Shown: positions 24,973 through 37,736 of the stretch, piece by piece
Layout of the letters: each line of letters starts with the position of its first letter
Numbering within the stretch: position 1 is the first letter of the stretch
DNA from: Hibiscus mutabilis
Lineage: Eukaryota; Streptophyta; Magnoliopsida; Malvales; Malvaceae
Length of the DNA: 64,000 nt
Reading direction: 5' to 3'
Assembly (NCBI GenBank): GCA_019671005.1
Contig: CM033741.1
Coordinates: 1,860,001 to 1,924,000, forward strand
Position numbers and translations under genes: made by a program
The notes under the pieces: generated by a model
What the model was told of the DNA's origin: nothing
The model's input: the letters and a program-made list of their open reading frames with translations, nothing else
The model's database searches: none

Positions 24973-27219
24973 ATTTAAAAGAAGTGATTAATTCTAAAAT
25001 TAAAAAATATATGATTTAATTTCTCTAATTTCAAATTTGAAATATCTTAAAAACTAATTAAAAATGAGATGTCAAATTTTAATTTTAGTAATTTACTCTA
25101 ATATGGTCTTAAAGATAATAAATTAAATAAATTTAAGAGGAATAAGGACTTAATCGTATGATTTTAAAATTATAAAGGGCCTAAATACAATCAAATCATT
25201 CACAGATTGGGGTGGGGCAATTTTCCCTCACCTTTCATGTGTGTCTATGTGTATGACTATGAGAAACTAAACTTTGAGCTATCCTATTAATTTCTAAGAC
25301 AAACTATTTTAATGTTTATTAAATTATTAGTTTGATATTATTCTAATTATTGAAATAAAATTGTTGTCAAGTAAGTTATTAAATTATCAAAATGATAAAA
25401 ACAGAATCTAATATATATTTTTGATAATGAGACAACATTAATATTGTGCCTTGAGGAGTATAACATAGAATAAGATGACGATGTGATTACGATGCGATAT
25501 AATTGAGAATGTAATATATATTTTTAATAATGAGACAACAGTAATATTACTCTTTTAATAACACTGTTGTACCCAAAATTATCCGTGTGTCTCTTGTTAA
25601 AAGTTTCTTTATCTTGGAAAATAACATAAAGAGAAAAAAAAATTAGCGCAACAAAACCGATTCGGGTTAGTCACACAAGTATGTATGTTTATAAATAGTT
25701 AACCGTACCAACAAAGTATATCGGTATGGTTATTAGAAGTTTCGGTACGACATTTTGATGAACAATTACTGTCCTATTTAAACCGGTTATCAACGGTTTA
25801 TTAGATACAATTACTTGATTAACTATTAATCGTTTTTATATATTTATTACTACTAAATTTAATAGTTTTAGAAAAATCAACCAAATAAAGTTTTCAATAT
25901 TTTTATTTGAAAAATCTTTAAAGTTTAAAATAATTAAAAGTTTAGAAAAATTATATTAATTACATAAATATTGGTAAAAAGACCATAATATTGTGGTTAG
26001 AATTTTTTTCTCAAAATATGGTCAAGGGCATATTATTTCCAAAACTATGGTTGTTTACTGTTCAAGTCGGAAGGAAAGCAATCCGACTTTGAACAGTATT
26101 TTATCGAGAAATTAATAAACAAATAAAGTCGGAGGGAGAGCAATCCGACTTTAAACAGTATTATACACTAAAGTCGGACTCCTCTACCATCGTCTTCAAT
26201 ATTTTAACTTAAAAAGTTATCCAGAAATGTGAATGAACAGTGAAGTCGGATAGTGCTCCATTTGATTTCTGATTTTAAACAGTGAATCACCATATTCATG
26301 AAAATAAAGTGACGAGGACCATATTGTTGGAAAAAAATAACAACAATATTTGGATGATTTCACCCACAAATGTTAGTAATAATCAATAATTTATATTAAT
26401 TACATAATTATTTGTATAATCAATAATGTGATATCATTATAATTTAATATCATTATAGTTTTTTTAAAATTTTTTCTGCTTTTTGAGTCAACCGAAATTG
26501 AGACAAGAATACCGAAAGAGAAAAAAATATTCTAAATCTATTTTATTTTACTGTCACAATAACATGAAACACGAGTTCAACAAAGTTGTTCAAGAATAAA
26601 TATAAATAAAACAAAGACACGACAACATAAACTGTAAAATGAATTACAAAATCAAACCAATGCCACAAGATACAAACAGTCTGCTATTACATTGGAAAAC
26701 TCAACAAAAATAAAAGAATGCAACACATATCTCATTATATTTTAATACTAGAATAGATGCACGTTCGAATAGACGTACAATACAAGTTTGATTATAAAAT
26801 ATAGTTTAAGTATGATAATTACACATATATTAATAATTTAACATTAATACAAAAATAATTTTAAAATTTCTTATCGATTTTTTATTAACCATTTAACGAA
26901 AAATCGTAACCGTTTTTATCTCGTTTAACCGTTAATTTTATTGATATAATCATTGTACCGTTTTAACTAATTTTTATCGATATAGTTACTTACCGCTTAC
27001 TGCGGTTTTTTCGTTTTTTCGATATGATACATCCGTTCAGTGAGTAAAGAGGCAGAGCTTGTACTATAGCTGGTTCGGGGCAACCGAATTCCTCCACCGT
27101 TTACTCCACTCCCTTTTCCATCACCGTCCCATTTAACTCCTCTTCCCTTCATTCCCTAACATAATAAGCTTTCCCCCAAATCACCAGGCACACCGCCATT
27201 TCCACCACCGTTTTTAACA
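24973..27219. other. Intergenic, AT-rich with small repeats
   Basis: Spacer between the divergent ZYP1 and carrier genes. A phrase TATATATTTTTGATAATGAGACAAC at about 25412 recurs about 104 bp later with changes. Several CGGTTAnnAACCGTT-like words (25680-25850, 26880-27000) suggest an old DNA transposon, which I cannot classify. No gene was seen. Confidence 0.45.
26064..26250. repeat. Repeated AAGTCGGA/TCCGACTT hairpin units
   Basis: AAGTCGGA at 26064-26071 pairs with TCCGACTT at 26082-26089, and the same unit recurs at 26126-26133 with 26144-26151. Further single AAGTCGGA words stand at 26171 and 26243. Both hairpins share the loop GGAnAGCAA and both are followed by AACAGTA. Likely part of a small non-autonomous element at about 25979-26345. 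Confidence 0.7.
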
Positions 27220-29593
27220 ATGCCCAAATTCCATATCCAATCCAAGAACTCCGTTCCCGACTGCCAAGCTCACCTTCTTTCCCCCTCTAACTCTAATTCA
27301 CTCGGCCCCGGTGGTCTATTCATCGACCCATGTTTTCCCTCATCCCTTATCGATTCCGTTTCCCCCTTTAAAGAGTTTTCCGCTTCCAGAAAAACGGCTT
27401 GCTTTACTCGTGGGGAAAAGCGAGGGGCGGTTGCCGTCAAGGACGTGTTTTTTTTGTCCGTTAGTTTGAGCAACGATGGGCTTGTTTCGGAACACAAGGA
27501 ATTTCAGCTACAGAATGAAGTGAAGAAGAACAACAACGGGGTTGTGGCCGAAGCCAAACTGAATGTGAGGGTAACGCGACGTGGCGCAGTCAATACTACA
27601 AAGCATTTGTGGGCTGGAGCCATCGCGGCCATGGTTTCCAGGTAACATTAACAAATTCCATTCGTAATTTAGCTACGCGCGTTTTCCTATTTGCCTCGAA
27701 CAGGCATGCATTTCTAATTATTGTTTGAAATATTATAGAACATTTGTTGCTCCGTTAGAGAGATTAAAGCTGGAATATATAGTTCGCGGCGAACAAATGA
27801 ATATATTTGAGCTTGTTAAGAAGATTGCTTTGACGCAAGGATTACTTGGATTTTGGAAAGGGAACTTTATTAATGTTCTTCGCACGGCTCCATTCAAAGC
27901 TGTGAATTTTTATGCTTACGATACCTATAGGAAGCAATTGCTTAGACTATCTGGAAATGAGGAGACTACAAATTCGGAGAGATTCATTGCTGGTGCTGCA
28001 GCCGGCATTACAGCTACTGTTCTCTGCTTACCGCTTGATACTGTATGTTGAAACCTAAGATTTTGTTCTTCTTTTCATTATTCCGTCTTCAATTGGTTCT
28101 TACCCGTGTAAGCATGTTCAGTTCTTGGCTGTATGCACTTCTATATGGTACATTAGGGCAACTATTAGAAATAGCATGGGCAGTTGTTAATCCTTTGTGT
28201 TATTAAGGTTTAACAAATTTAAAAGAGACCAATTTTAATGTCGTCGTCTAGTTTTAAGTCTAAGTCTTAGGAGTACGGTTTCTGGACCAAATGATCAAGA
28301 TAATTTCCCATTATTGTCATTGCAATGTCATGTCTAACATAATATTTTTTAACCAACCAAGGTGAAGGATAGTGACTCTAGGGACATCTTACTTTCTAAT
28401 TACTATAATCCTACATGTTAGCAAAGTTTTATTTGAAAATTGAGATTTCTACAGAATAACAAAGATTAATTCTAGCTCAAGAGTTTTAATGCTTAAAGAT
28501 ATATTAAAATTGTGTGATACGTTCTCAAACTAGATTAAAATATGATTTGTTCCTCAATGGAGAATTGCTATTTTGACCTTTCATTGCTTTTGTCAAATCT
28601 AGGCTCACTGGAACTAGCTGTACTTTGGGAGGTCCATTTTGCTGACTTTGAATGGTCTCATTTTGTTCATTTCCTTTCGTAGACGTATTCTTCTTTTTCT
28701 ACAAGGGTAACTTTTACTACATGTTTATTGTTGTACAGATCCGAACCAAGATGGTGGCACCAGGTGGAGAAGCCTTAGGCAGTGTAATTGGTGCTTTTCG
28801 CCACATGATCCAAACTGAAGGATTCTTTTCTCTCTACAAAGGTCTAATGCCCTCTATTGCAAGTATGGCACCTTCAGCTGCAGTATTCTATAGTGTGTAT
28901 GATATGCTGAAATCAGCTTATCTGCGTTCCCCAGAGGGTAGGAAAAGAATTGAGAACATGAGTCAAATAGGGCAGGAACTGAATGCTTTGGATCAGCTAG
29001 AGTTGGGACCAATGAGGACGTTACTATATGGAGCTATTGCTGGTGCTTGTGCCGAAGTTGCTACTTACCCATTTGAAGTTGTGAGAAGACAGTTGCAATT
29101 GCAAGTCCAGGCAAGCAAGATGGGTGCACTGGCAACTGGTGTGAAGATCGTTGAGCAAGGAGGCATTTCTGCTCTCTATGCTGGGCTAATTCCCAGCTTG
29201 CTACAAGTAAGTGGATAAGCTTTTAATAGAACCTCACAAATTGTTACTCAAAAGATTTATGTTAGTTATCCCTCTATAAATGCAGAGACGGATCGAACAA
29301 TTTATTCAACACTAGAACATAGAGTTCATCTCACAAATTTGTTTCTGTGCTGTCCTGAAGTTCTTTGAATTTGATTATTTTCTACATTATAACATCTTCG
29401 TAACATTTGATCCGCTAATTGTTTAAATGGAATACGCCTCCCCCCCCCCAAAAAAACACACACACAATCTGGGGTTCATATGCTTTGCTCCATGATAAAA
29501 TATACTCTTTATTTTTGTCTTCAGGTCCTTCCGTCTGCTTCGATCAGTTACTTTGTATACGAGTTTATGAAAATTGTTCTCAAAGTGGATTGA
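27220..29593 (+). CDS. Mitochondrial adenine nucleotide carrier, BTL3-like
   Basis: Mitochondrial carrier family protein closest in layout to plant BRITTLE1-like BTL3, a probable adenine nucleotide transporter of organelle inner membranes. Four exons, 27220-27641, 27739-28042, 28739-29206 and 29525-29593, join in phase to 420 residues, the usual BTL3 length (about 428). The first 125 or so residues are a Ser-rich, poorly conserved leader that may target an organelle. Three carrier repeats follow, each with the Px[D/E]xx[K/R] signature: PLERLKLEY near residue 145, PLDTIRTK across the exon 2/3 junction, and YPFEVVRRQLQLQ near residue 350. HLWAGAIAAMVSR and GAIAGACAEVATYP are typical repeat starts. 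No defects seen. The ATG at 27220 is supported by the open frame; the 696-bp second intron holds nothing recognised. Confidence 0.9.
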
Positions 29594-32165
29594 TGGGAGA
29601 CGGTGGATCCTCTCAGCAAAAGGACTGGTGGGATTTTGTACATTGAGCATAAACATTCAGAGTGGTAAGATTTAGGCATTTCAACTTAACAGTTATCAAC
29701 TTATTATTGATGTTCTCATATTTTTGTACCTGACAAGAGACCAATGAAAACCTTCATTGACATCTTAAATTCTTTACTTGATTATAGACACAGCATCCCG
29801 TTGCTGATTGAATTTAGAATCTTCATTTTTTTATAACTTTTTCTAGCACATTCTCATGATTAAGATCAGGGCCTTGGTAATGCATATAAGCATTTTCCAG
29901 GGACCTTGGGGTGCTTAAAATGCATTTAAGCATTTTATGAATGACTTGCACTTGATGCTTCCAAATTGGGAGCTTTTGTTACGGATTCAATTTTTTGACA
30001 CCGTCCTTCGGCAAAAACACGGGGAAAAACCACCGTGTGAATTTAGTGAAACATGCTTGAATTACTCCCCGAATAAACTCTCTGCTTAAGAATGGGAAGA
30101 AGAAAACGTCCGAACAGTCAATTTTTGCAGTTCCCACGTAAGTGCAAAACTTTGATTCTGCCTTTGGAAATAGCAGTTATATATGTGTAATCCAACTTCA
30201 GCTGTCCAATTGTTCTCAGCGGATTTAAGAAGGCTTCAGAATGGTTCTTGCAGTCTGGCTATTGCCACAATCCGTGACCAATCAAATATGTTTGAAATTT
30301 CGGAAATGACATTTATTCAACCCCGATCGAACATATAATTTTATATGAACTGCCATACGGCTGTGTAAGGAATGCTAATCGAATGCAGTATGGCAGTATA
30401 CATGGCCTTCTCCTGTAGAGGTTGAAACTCAGAGATCATGCATGCAAAGCGGCCCATAATTTTTTTTGGTTGTAATTTTAACTATGTTAGAATTAAACTC
30501 AAAGAAAATACAAATTATAAAATGATACGAATGTTTGGCTGAATGTCAAGTTATATCGGAAATATATTTGATCCTGAAAAATAATCGCGTCTGACCAGAG
30601 TAATGTCTGATTCTTTTGTGGAGAATAATGGTGCTTAACTAGACAAGATGAAGCCAGACGGACGATTGTTGCAAAACAATTAGGAATTATGAGACGAATA
30701 AGTTTTTGCGTCCCGTCCTTTGATATGAAGTCAATAAATAAAGCGAAGAATTTTAGGAATAAAGATGAGTAAATACAAACTCGCACACCTTCTATGTATT
30801 ATATGTTTGTTTATTATTACTGTCATAGCTTTTAATTATATTAAAATTTTAACCTTTTTACAATTAATATAAATTCTGAAAAATGAGTAAGAAAATTTTA
30901 ATAAAAAATAGAACACACGCACAAAAAGAAAAACGTGGGGCGTTATTTAGGGCATGGGGCAAAAATAGGACAGATGATTTCGTTTAATTTTTTACGACCG
31001 AGTATTAGGGACAACATATTAGTATAATTTTGTGAATTTTACATTCTTTTTAGTATATGAATTTTAGTGGATAGTAAACAGGTGTGAATATGTGATATTA
31101 AAAGTCACACTTGTCATGAATAGTGTGTAGATAGTGAATTTAAGACTTTAGCCGCCCCGCATCTACCCGCCACTACCTATCCTATGAATAGAGTTATTAG
31201 ATGGCGTGGGGTGACAGACACCAACCTTCCACTCTCATCACATAATTTCCTTCTAGATGTTATGTGATTCATGTATGTGTAATTGTTTGATTGATAAATA
31301 CAAATTATCATTAATGTATAATATGTTTGTAAGTATTTAGAATAGGTTTGGTATGATTAGTGTGTAGAAACAAATTTATGAAATCTGTCTAGGATTTTAT
31401 ACATATGCAATGAGTTCAAAAAATCATCAAAAATTTTATATAAATAATAAGAAGTGATTTATACATCATTGTAACCGTGAGTAAGTCTAATTTTATTTAG
31501 AACAAACGGAGATTAGTTTTGATCGGTATTTAAAAATACGAATTTTTAAGTGGTCAAATGTCAGAAAAATAAAGTAGCATATTACTCCTAATACTACTTC
31601 AACAATAACTTTAAAAATTTGTTATAAATTGTACAAGTTGAATTTGAAGTACTACTTATAAGATTAAAAAGAAACTTAAATCTAATTTTTTGGAGCAAAC
31701 AAAATAAAATTTCGAGTTATATATTCTGGGGTAAATGATTTTTTTAAAATATAATACAATCGGATACAAACGATTTTAGGGTGGATAGTAGGTACTTAAC
31801 TGGATATTGGTTTATTTAAAATATATATAGATAAATGAGTATAGATTTAAAAATTATACTCGTTGCAGGTAGACGGTGAAAGTGAATTAAATGCAGAAAA
31901 GTTTGTATCCGATTGTATTATGAGAATCAAAATGTTTGGAGTTGAACATGGAAGCATCGAAAACAACCGCAAAATAAATGTGTTATATGATACACGTGTC
32001 GTGTCAATCAAAGGTCATTCGATAATCTCAAATGCAGAAAAGTTTCAAACTTCGGTCTTAATTTCCCACCAACGTTGCTGGCTCCGACATAATTCATGAC
32101 CTTTGTTTTCTTCCGGAAGAAAAAGGCTTCGACATATCCGCCACGCAAAACCGTTGGTCACCATC
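29594..32165. other. Intergenic and upstream region of the TMEM135-like gene
   Basis: AT-rich. The first ~200 bp should be the carrier 3' UTR. The phrase AATGCAGAAAAGTTT occurs twice, at about 31890 and 32030. No gene recognised. Confidence 0.45.
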
Positions 32166-35100
32166 ATGTCGCCGTTCGGTGACGGAGCCATCAACGGCGG
32201 ATGCCGCTGCTCTTGTTCTTCCGGCGACGATGGTGGTTTCCACGATGGAGCCACTGATTGTGGATTCTCCGAATCGCACGACGAGACTTGCACGCATTGC
32301 ACGAGGTCCAATACTTCTCGTTTTTCCTCTGCTCTTGGTTTTTATTCGATTCTGTTAACGGATTACGAAAAGTTGCGGAGAATTTTCGTCGCTTCAGCTA
32401 AAGGCTTCTCAATTGGAGCTGGCCTGCAAGGTGGCTTAGCTATCTTCTCGATTCTCGCACGCTTGCGGCGCAAGAAATCAAGGTAGTTGTTTTGTAAATT
32501 TTGATCATTTCTTTTAAAAACCGCTTTAAGAATAACAAAATAATAACAGTTTTCTGATTTAGGAAAGTTGACGCGTTTTCTGATAAAGAAGCAATTTCTA
32601 TGGCAATTAAGGAGACAATTAGATACGGTATTTTTCTTGGAACTTTTGCTGGTACATTTGTTTCCATAGATGAATTCATTGCTACTCGAGGAGGACGTCA
32701 CAGGCAAAGCTCTTGATCATAATTTTCCTATCTTAAAATTGAAATAAAAATTGTTATGAACTTGAGTTTCATTTAGTGAAGTGTCAAATTTTGAATTAGG
32801 ACTTCGAAATGGCGGGCCTTAGTAGCCGGGCTGGTTGCAGGGCCTTCCATGCTTCTTATCGGGTCTAACACGCAACATACGAGTTTGTCCATATACATAC
32901 TCATGCAAGCTGCTGTATTGGCATCGCGTTGTGGAATAAAGAGTAAACGGTTTGGGAAGCTTTGTAAACCTCTTACTTGGAAGCATGGTGACATATTCCT
33001 TATGTGTCTCTCCGCTTCAGAACTCTTGTATGTTACTGCTATTAAATTCTCTTGGTTATTCATGTTGTTTCTGCCACTGAACTTCAATGCTATTGTTGTT
33101 GTCTAATCATCGTAATATTTCAATTATATATGAAACAAGTCATGATTGAAAGTCTAATCAGAAGCTACAGCTTAGGCCATTGTACATTTTAAGGCGTCAT
33201 TTGAGAAGGGCTGGATGTCATTGTGTAGCTTTACAAGTTGTAAATCTAATGGCATCCATAAACACAATATGTGGAAAATTTTACTCAATGTGTTCTCCTA
33301 AAAGAATGATAAATGTACGGTTATTACATGTTTGGGCATAATGTTCAAGTGGGAGCATTTGTACTTTCAGGTCTTCTTACATCTTGAAGCAAGATAGTTT
33401 GCCCCCATCATACAAGTCCTTTCTCAATAAACATGGTGGAAAGGACATTGTCATCCTGCAAGGTGTAAAAGAGCTTGCAAGCAGCCTCCCATTCACTACT
33501 TTGGAAGCAATAGAGAAACTTTACAAGGAAAAAGGGGTAGAAGTTAAATTAGATCCAAACATGAAAATCCCTTGCTCGGTATGATCCTTGTTTCTCCTTT
33601 TTGTTTATTCTGCCAAGTAGTTTAATGTACCTTGTTCATAGCATGGACTCGGTATGATCCGTTTTGTTTTAATTATTTAGGACCATATCTTGAATAAGAC
33701 CAATAAAGACAGGTGCTTCTTTTTCCATTCAGGAAAGATATATGTCAATTATTGTCACCATGAATATTAAGTTACAGCGTATTGAATATAATTGTTTGCA
33801 AGAAAACCAAGGTGGTTATGGTTAAGAAAAATAATACAAGTGACATGCAGCTTTTAGTTTTTTCTCATGCTTTTCATATCTCATAATGCTCATTCTTGTA
33901 GGATAGAAACTCTTCCATTCTGCTTTATCGGAAATTGCAAACAGGAAAATCTGGAAACAAAAGTACATGACAGCATGAATCCATATGAATAGATGCATGT
34001 CTGAACGGAAAATTGCAAGTTTGTATTTTATTTTTCCTGGCTTCAATTGGCCTGCTTATCAACCTAATGCTGCCTTGCAAGTTACAAATTTTGAGAACTA
34101 ATATGGTGTCTTTTGTCTTCTTATTGGAATTATGTGCTGACTCGTAAATGTAAAAGCATGTGCTCTTAACAGCTTACAATTCATATAGTTATCATCCAGA
34201 GTTATCCATTAGCCAAAACTATGTAATACCGTCGATCATTGTTTGAAGTCTATACAAGTCTTGCAAACAGATCTTATTTGCAATAAATTCACAATTCAAT
34301 ATTTTCTTCCAAAAACATGTTCCCTTTGTGATAAGATTCTTGAAGTTGTTGCATTAATCAATATGCTTGATGACTGAAACATAATAGGTTTTATTGTAGG
34401 TATCAGAGTTTTTGAATTAAGCATATTGTTACTATTAAGAATTAAGCTTAAATTTCTCAAGGTATTTGCAGATGATACACGGGAATAAATCATGCGGAGC
34501 ACATGCTGTTACTTTTCTTATTGAAGCATATAAAAGGGCATTACCAGTATATCTTCCAGTTTATTTGATTCCTGCTTTGATAGTTCATCGTCAAGGCCTC
34601 TTCAAAAGGTAATGCAGTTAGTCTTTTTTCTTGTTCTTGATGATATATTTTTTTTTCTAAATTTGGTTAGATCTTCACTTGCACTTCAGCTACTTGTTAT
34701 CATTATTAGGAAAAGAAAGGGAACTTGTTTACTTTAGTCCATGTTAGCACTTACTATAGTAGGTAAAAGCCCTTTTACAATTTGACTGAGCTTGAGCTTG
34801 TTTTAGCTGATACTATAGTTTTTGGAAGACATGCCAAATGTTTGCTTCATAATATTTTGGTTAACAAAGAATTATACGTCTAATTAGGTTTTGAGGACTA
34901 AATAATTTTGGCATCTAGGAAAAACACTAGAACAATAGCAGACTTATTCTAGTCCTCTGCTTTCTGTCTCTCCTCTCAGCCCCCTCCCCACTAGGACTCA
35001 ATTTCGCCATTATTGTCTTGACAAATTCTTTTGAACTTAATGCAGGCCTTACAAGATATTGGGAAAAGGTATCGTTGATATTGCCAGATCAAGCTTATTT

Positions 35101-36048
35101 TTATCTACCTATTGCACATCAGCTTGGTTAGTGTTATGTTCTTTCTACTGCGTCATGCATTCTGTTCATAAAATTGTCAATGTATTCTCCATTGATCTGT
35201 ATTTCTTACTGTTTTTCAACTTCAATTTAGACTTCTCCCTTGAGATTTGTTTTTGCCATTAAAATAACTATTAACATTGCAAATACCTTATTAAAGCAGC
35301 GGGAGAAGATTAATAGTCAGTTGTAGAGAGACAGAAACTTTGGCCTCTCTGCATCTGATTGTTGTTTTTTTTTAAAAAAAAAATCAATCGCATAGTAAAA
35401 TGTCGGCCATTGTAATTGAGCTAACCACTAACTTTTTAAACAGGATTTGGACTTGCATGCTGTTTGGGATCTTCAAAAAATGCAACATACCATTGATAGC
35501 AATAGGAACGGTGAAGGACTCTTTTCAGTTGTTGTTCTGTTTTCTTCTTTTGAGTATCTATATCCCATATATATCCAAACATACGTAATGGTATGACTCG
35601 GTAACCACATTAAAAGAAAGAAGTTGGAAAAATATTAAACACGTCCATGTTGAATACATGCACCAAAAACTTATAACCAAGTCGGAGTAACATAGAATTT
35701 ATCATCTGAGATGTAATCTTAACTTTGTTTATGGTGCAGTTTCCAACCGGTCTGTCTGTTGCAATAGAGAAGAAAAGCAGGCGGATGGAGATATCACTCT
35801 ACTGCCTTGCACGAACCATGGAGAGCCTGTTTACGTGGATGGCTGATGTCGGGTATTTGCCAGGGTCACAGAATCTGAAGAGACCTGATGTGGTGATTTT
35901 TAGCTTATCAACAGCCGTCATAATGCACTGTTATGCAGAAGAGAGGGAACTGTTTCACTCCAAGTACTTAAACGTTCTTGATTGGATCTTTGGTGTGCCT
36001 CCTCGCCCATGCGAAACCCCACGTTGCAAAAACATAGGAGCAGTTTGA
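32166..36048 (+). CDS. TMEM135 / Tim17-family-like membrane protein
   Basis: Plant homologue of transmembrane protein 135, often annotated as a Tim17/Tim22/Tim23 family protein and linked in animals to mitochondria and peroxisomes; its biochemical role in plants is unclear. Eight exons: 32166-32482, 32563-32703, 32800-33027, 33371-33578, 34472-34608, 35046-35126, 35444-35510, 35740-36048. Phases close perfectly, giving 495 residues. Exon 2 ends at a GC donor (CACAG then GCAAAG), all other introns are GT-AG. Visible blocks: an N-terminal Gly/Cys-rich stretch, glycine-rich membrane segments GFSIGAGLQGGLAIF and YGIFLGTFAGTF (Tim17-like), ALVAGLVAGPSMLL, and a C-terminal GNKSCGAHAVTFLIEAYKR followed by GVPPRPCETPRC near the end. 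ATG 32166 is chosen as the first in frame; upstream codons lack another ATG. Identification is from remembered family motifs. Confidence 0.82.
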
Positions 36049-36088
36049 GATAGGTATTTAAATCGACATTATTATGGTCTATGGTTAC

Positions 36089-36133
36089 ATAAATGTTCTT
36101 GACTGGATCTTTGGCGTGCCCCGTCGCCCATCC
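36089..36133 (+). repeat. Partial duplicate of the last TMEM135-like exon
   Basis: A 45-bp stretch about 87% identical to 35969-36013, the coding sequence around NVLDWIFGVPPRP, lying 40 bp after the stop codon. Confidence 0.8.
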
Positions 36134-37727
36134 GTTTCTCCTTAACAGTCTGGACTATGGAGACAGACTCACAGAGAGTGGTGGCCATACAAACATAATA
36201 TATTGAAATGTGTACAATTATTAAGAATAACAGATTGCAAGGGATAAAATAAAAGGTTCAGAGAAAATGGGGTTACAAGTTAGAACCTGTTGAAGTCGCC
36301 GGCTATTCTTAGAATCAGTCAATCAAAAAGCTAACTTAAATTAAGAATCAACACCATTTCTTGCTATTTCCTCATGCATATCTCACGGTCCTGAGTTAGG
36401 TTACCCGTTAGGGACTTAAAACACTAGTTTTCTAAAATAGGTTTCCAATATTTTCTCAGGAGACAAGCTTAATTCATAACCCATCCATCATCAAGTTTTT
36501 TTAAGTAAAAGATACGAGTGTTGTGGGTTACAGACTACATGGAGGCCAATTTGGCGTTAAATATTTTGGAAGAAGATACGAGGAAGAAAAAGGACAACAG
36601 ACACTACTCGGGAGTTGAGAAAATAATTGAAGTAACTCACTCACCAGTGAGAAAATTTTGACTTACAACAAAAAATATATATACAAAGAACGTGGGACAC
36701 GTAGTTATGTGGGAAGTGTTGGTGAACATTCGATATAATTTATAATCATTCACTCAATATTATTAATACTAACAACAAATACAAATACTTTTAACACTAC
36801 ACAAGTAGCTGCTAATTTCTAATCCGACTAAAGAAAATTTTATTAAGCTTCACCTAATTCCCCCTCACTTTCGTTTTTTTAACTCACAATTGCATATCAC
36901 ATACTACAACATATGCTTATTTATAGTATTCATAAACCGCCTAAGAAGAATACTCTCATTGCTGCCAAAGTATCCTAATGTTTGCCGCCATTAGAATTGT
37001 TTCATTACTAAGGATTTGTGCTGACACACTCAACCAAGCCTTACTATCATAATTTTTATGGTTTGTCCAAGCCATGCCAGCAATTTTTTTATGAAGTTTT
37101 CTCGTATTGAACTATGCTTGCCGCCATTATTCATTTACTTAATTGTTAAGATAATTATGTAGTTAAAATCAAGTTTTTCTTCTAACCGCTATTAATTAGG
37201 ACTCCAAGTGGATGGCAATGGACAAGGGGAGTCAGCCATTTAGGTTTTACATGCATTGGGTCATTAGGTCGAAACGTGGGGAAGCAAGCAAATCAGTTTG
37301 TTTAGCTGACACTTGAAAACTTGTTGTAGTTGATGGTTAAAAATTGACGAAACATTTTCTAAGTATCAAAACTTTATTTATTCAATTCATACCCTGGGCC
37401 ACCCGACACGGAATCTTGGTTGAAGGACCAAACTTTTGTACTATTTTTGTATTTGTGTATCAAAAGTCTCAACGTTTACTAACTAATTTGATGGAGAGAT
37501 AGAAAAAAATAGGAGTTTTGGGGTGGTTTGTGTTTTTTTATACAAAATTTAATGTTTTAGTTATTCATAAACCATCTAAATTAAATCAGAGATAATTATG
37601 TTTAAGTACATATAAATTCACGGTCATTTGGATATTGCAATAATAACGATGTCAACTGAATTAAAGTTCGATCGACAATAGTTTATGTTTTTAATTAAAA
37701 AGCATAAAATTTGGAGTAAAAGAATGA
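36134..37727. other. Intergenic, no gene seen
   Basis: AT-rich spacer that includes the 3' flank of the TMEM135-like gene. Nothing recognised. Confidence 0.5.
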
Positions 37728-37736
37728 AAAATTTAA

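Noticed and set aside
32045..32311. Minus-strand open frames of 67-88 residues
   Set aside because: Antisense to the first exon of the TMEM135-like gene.
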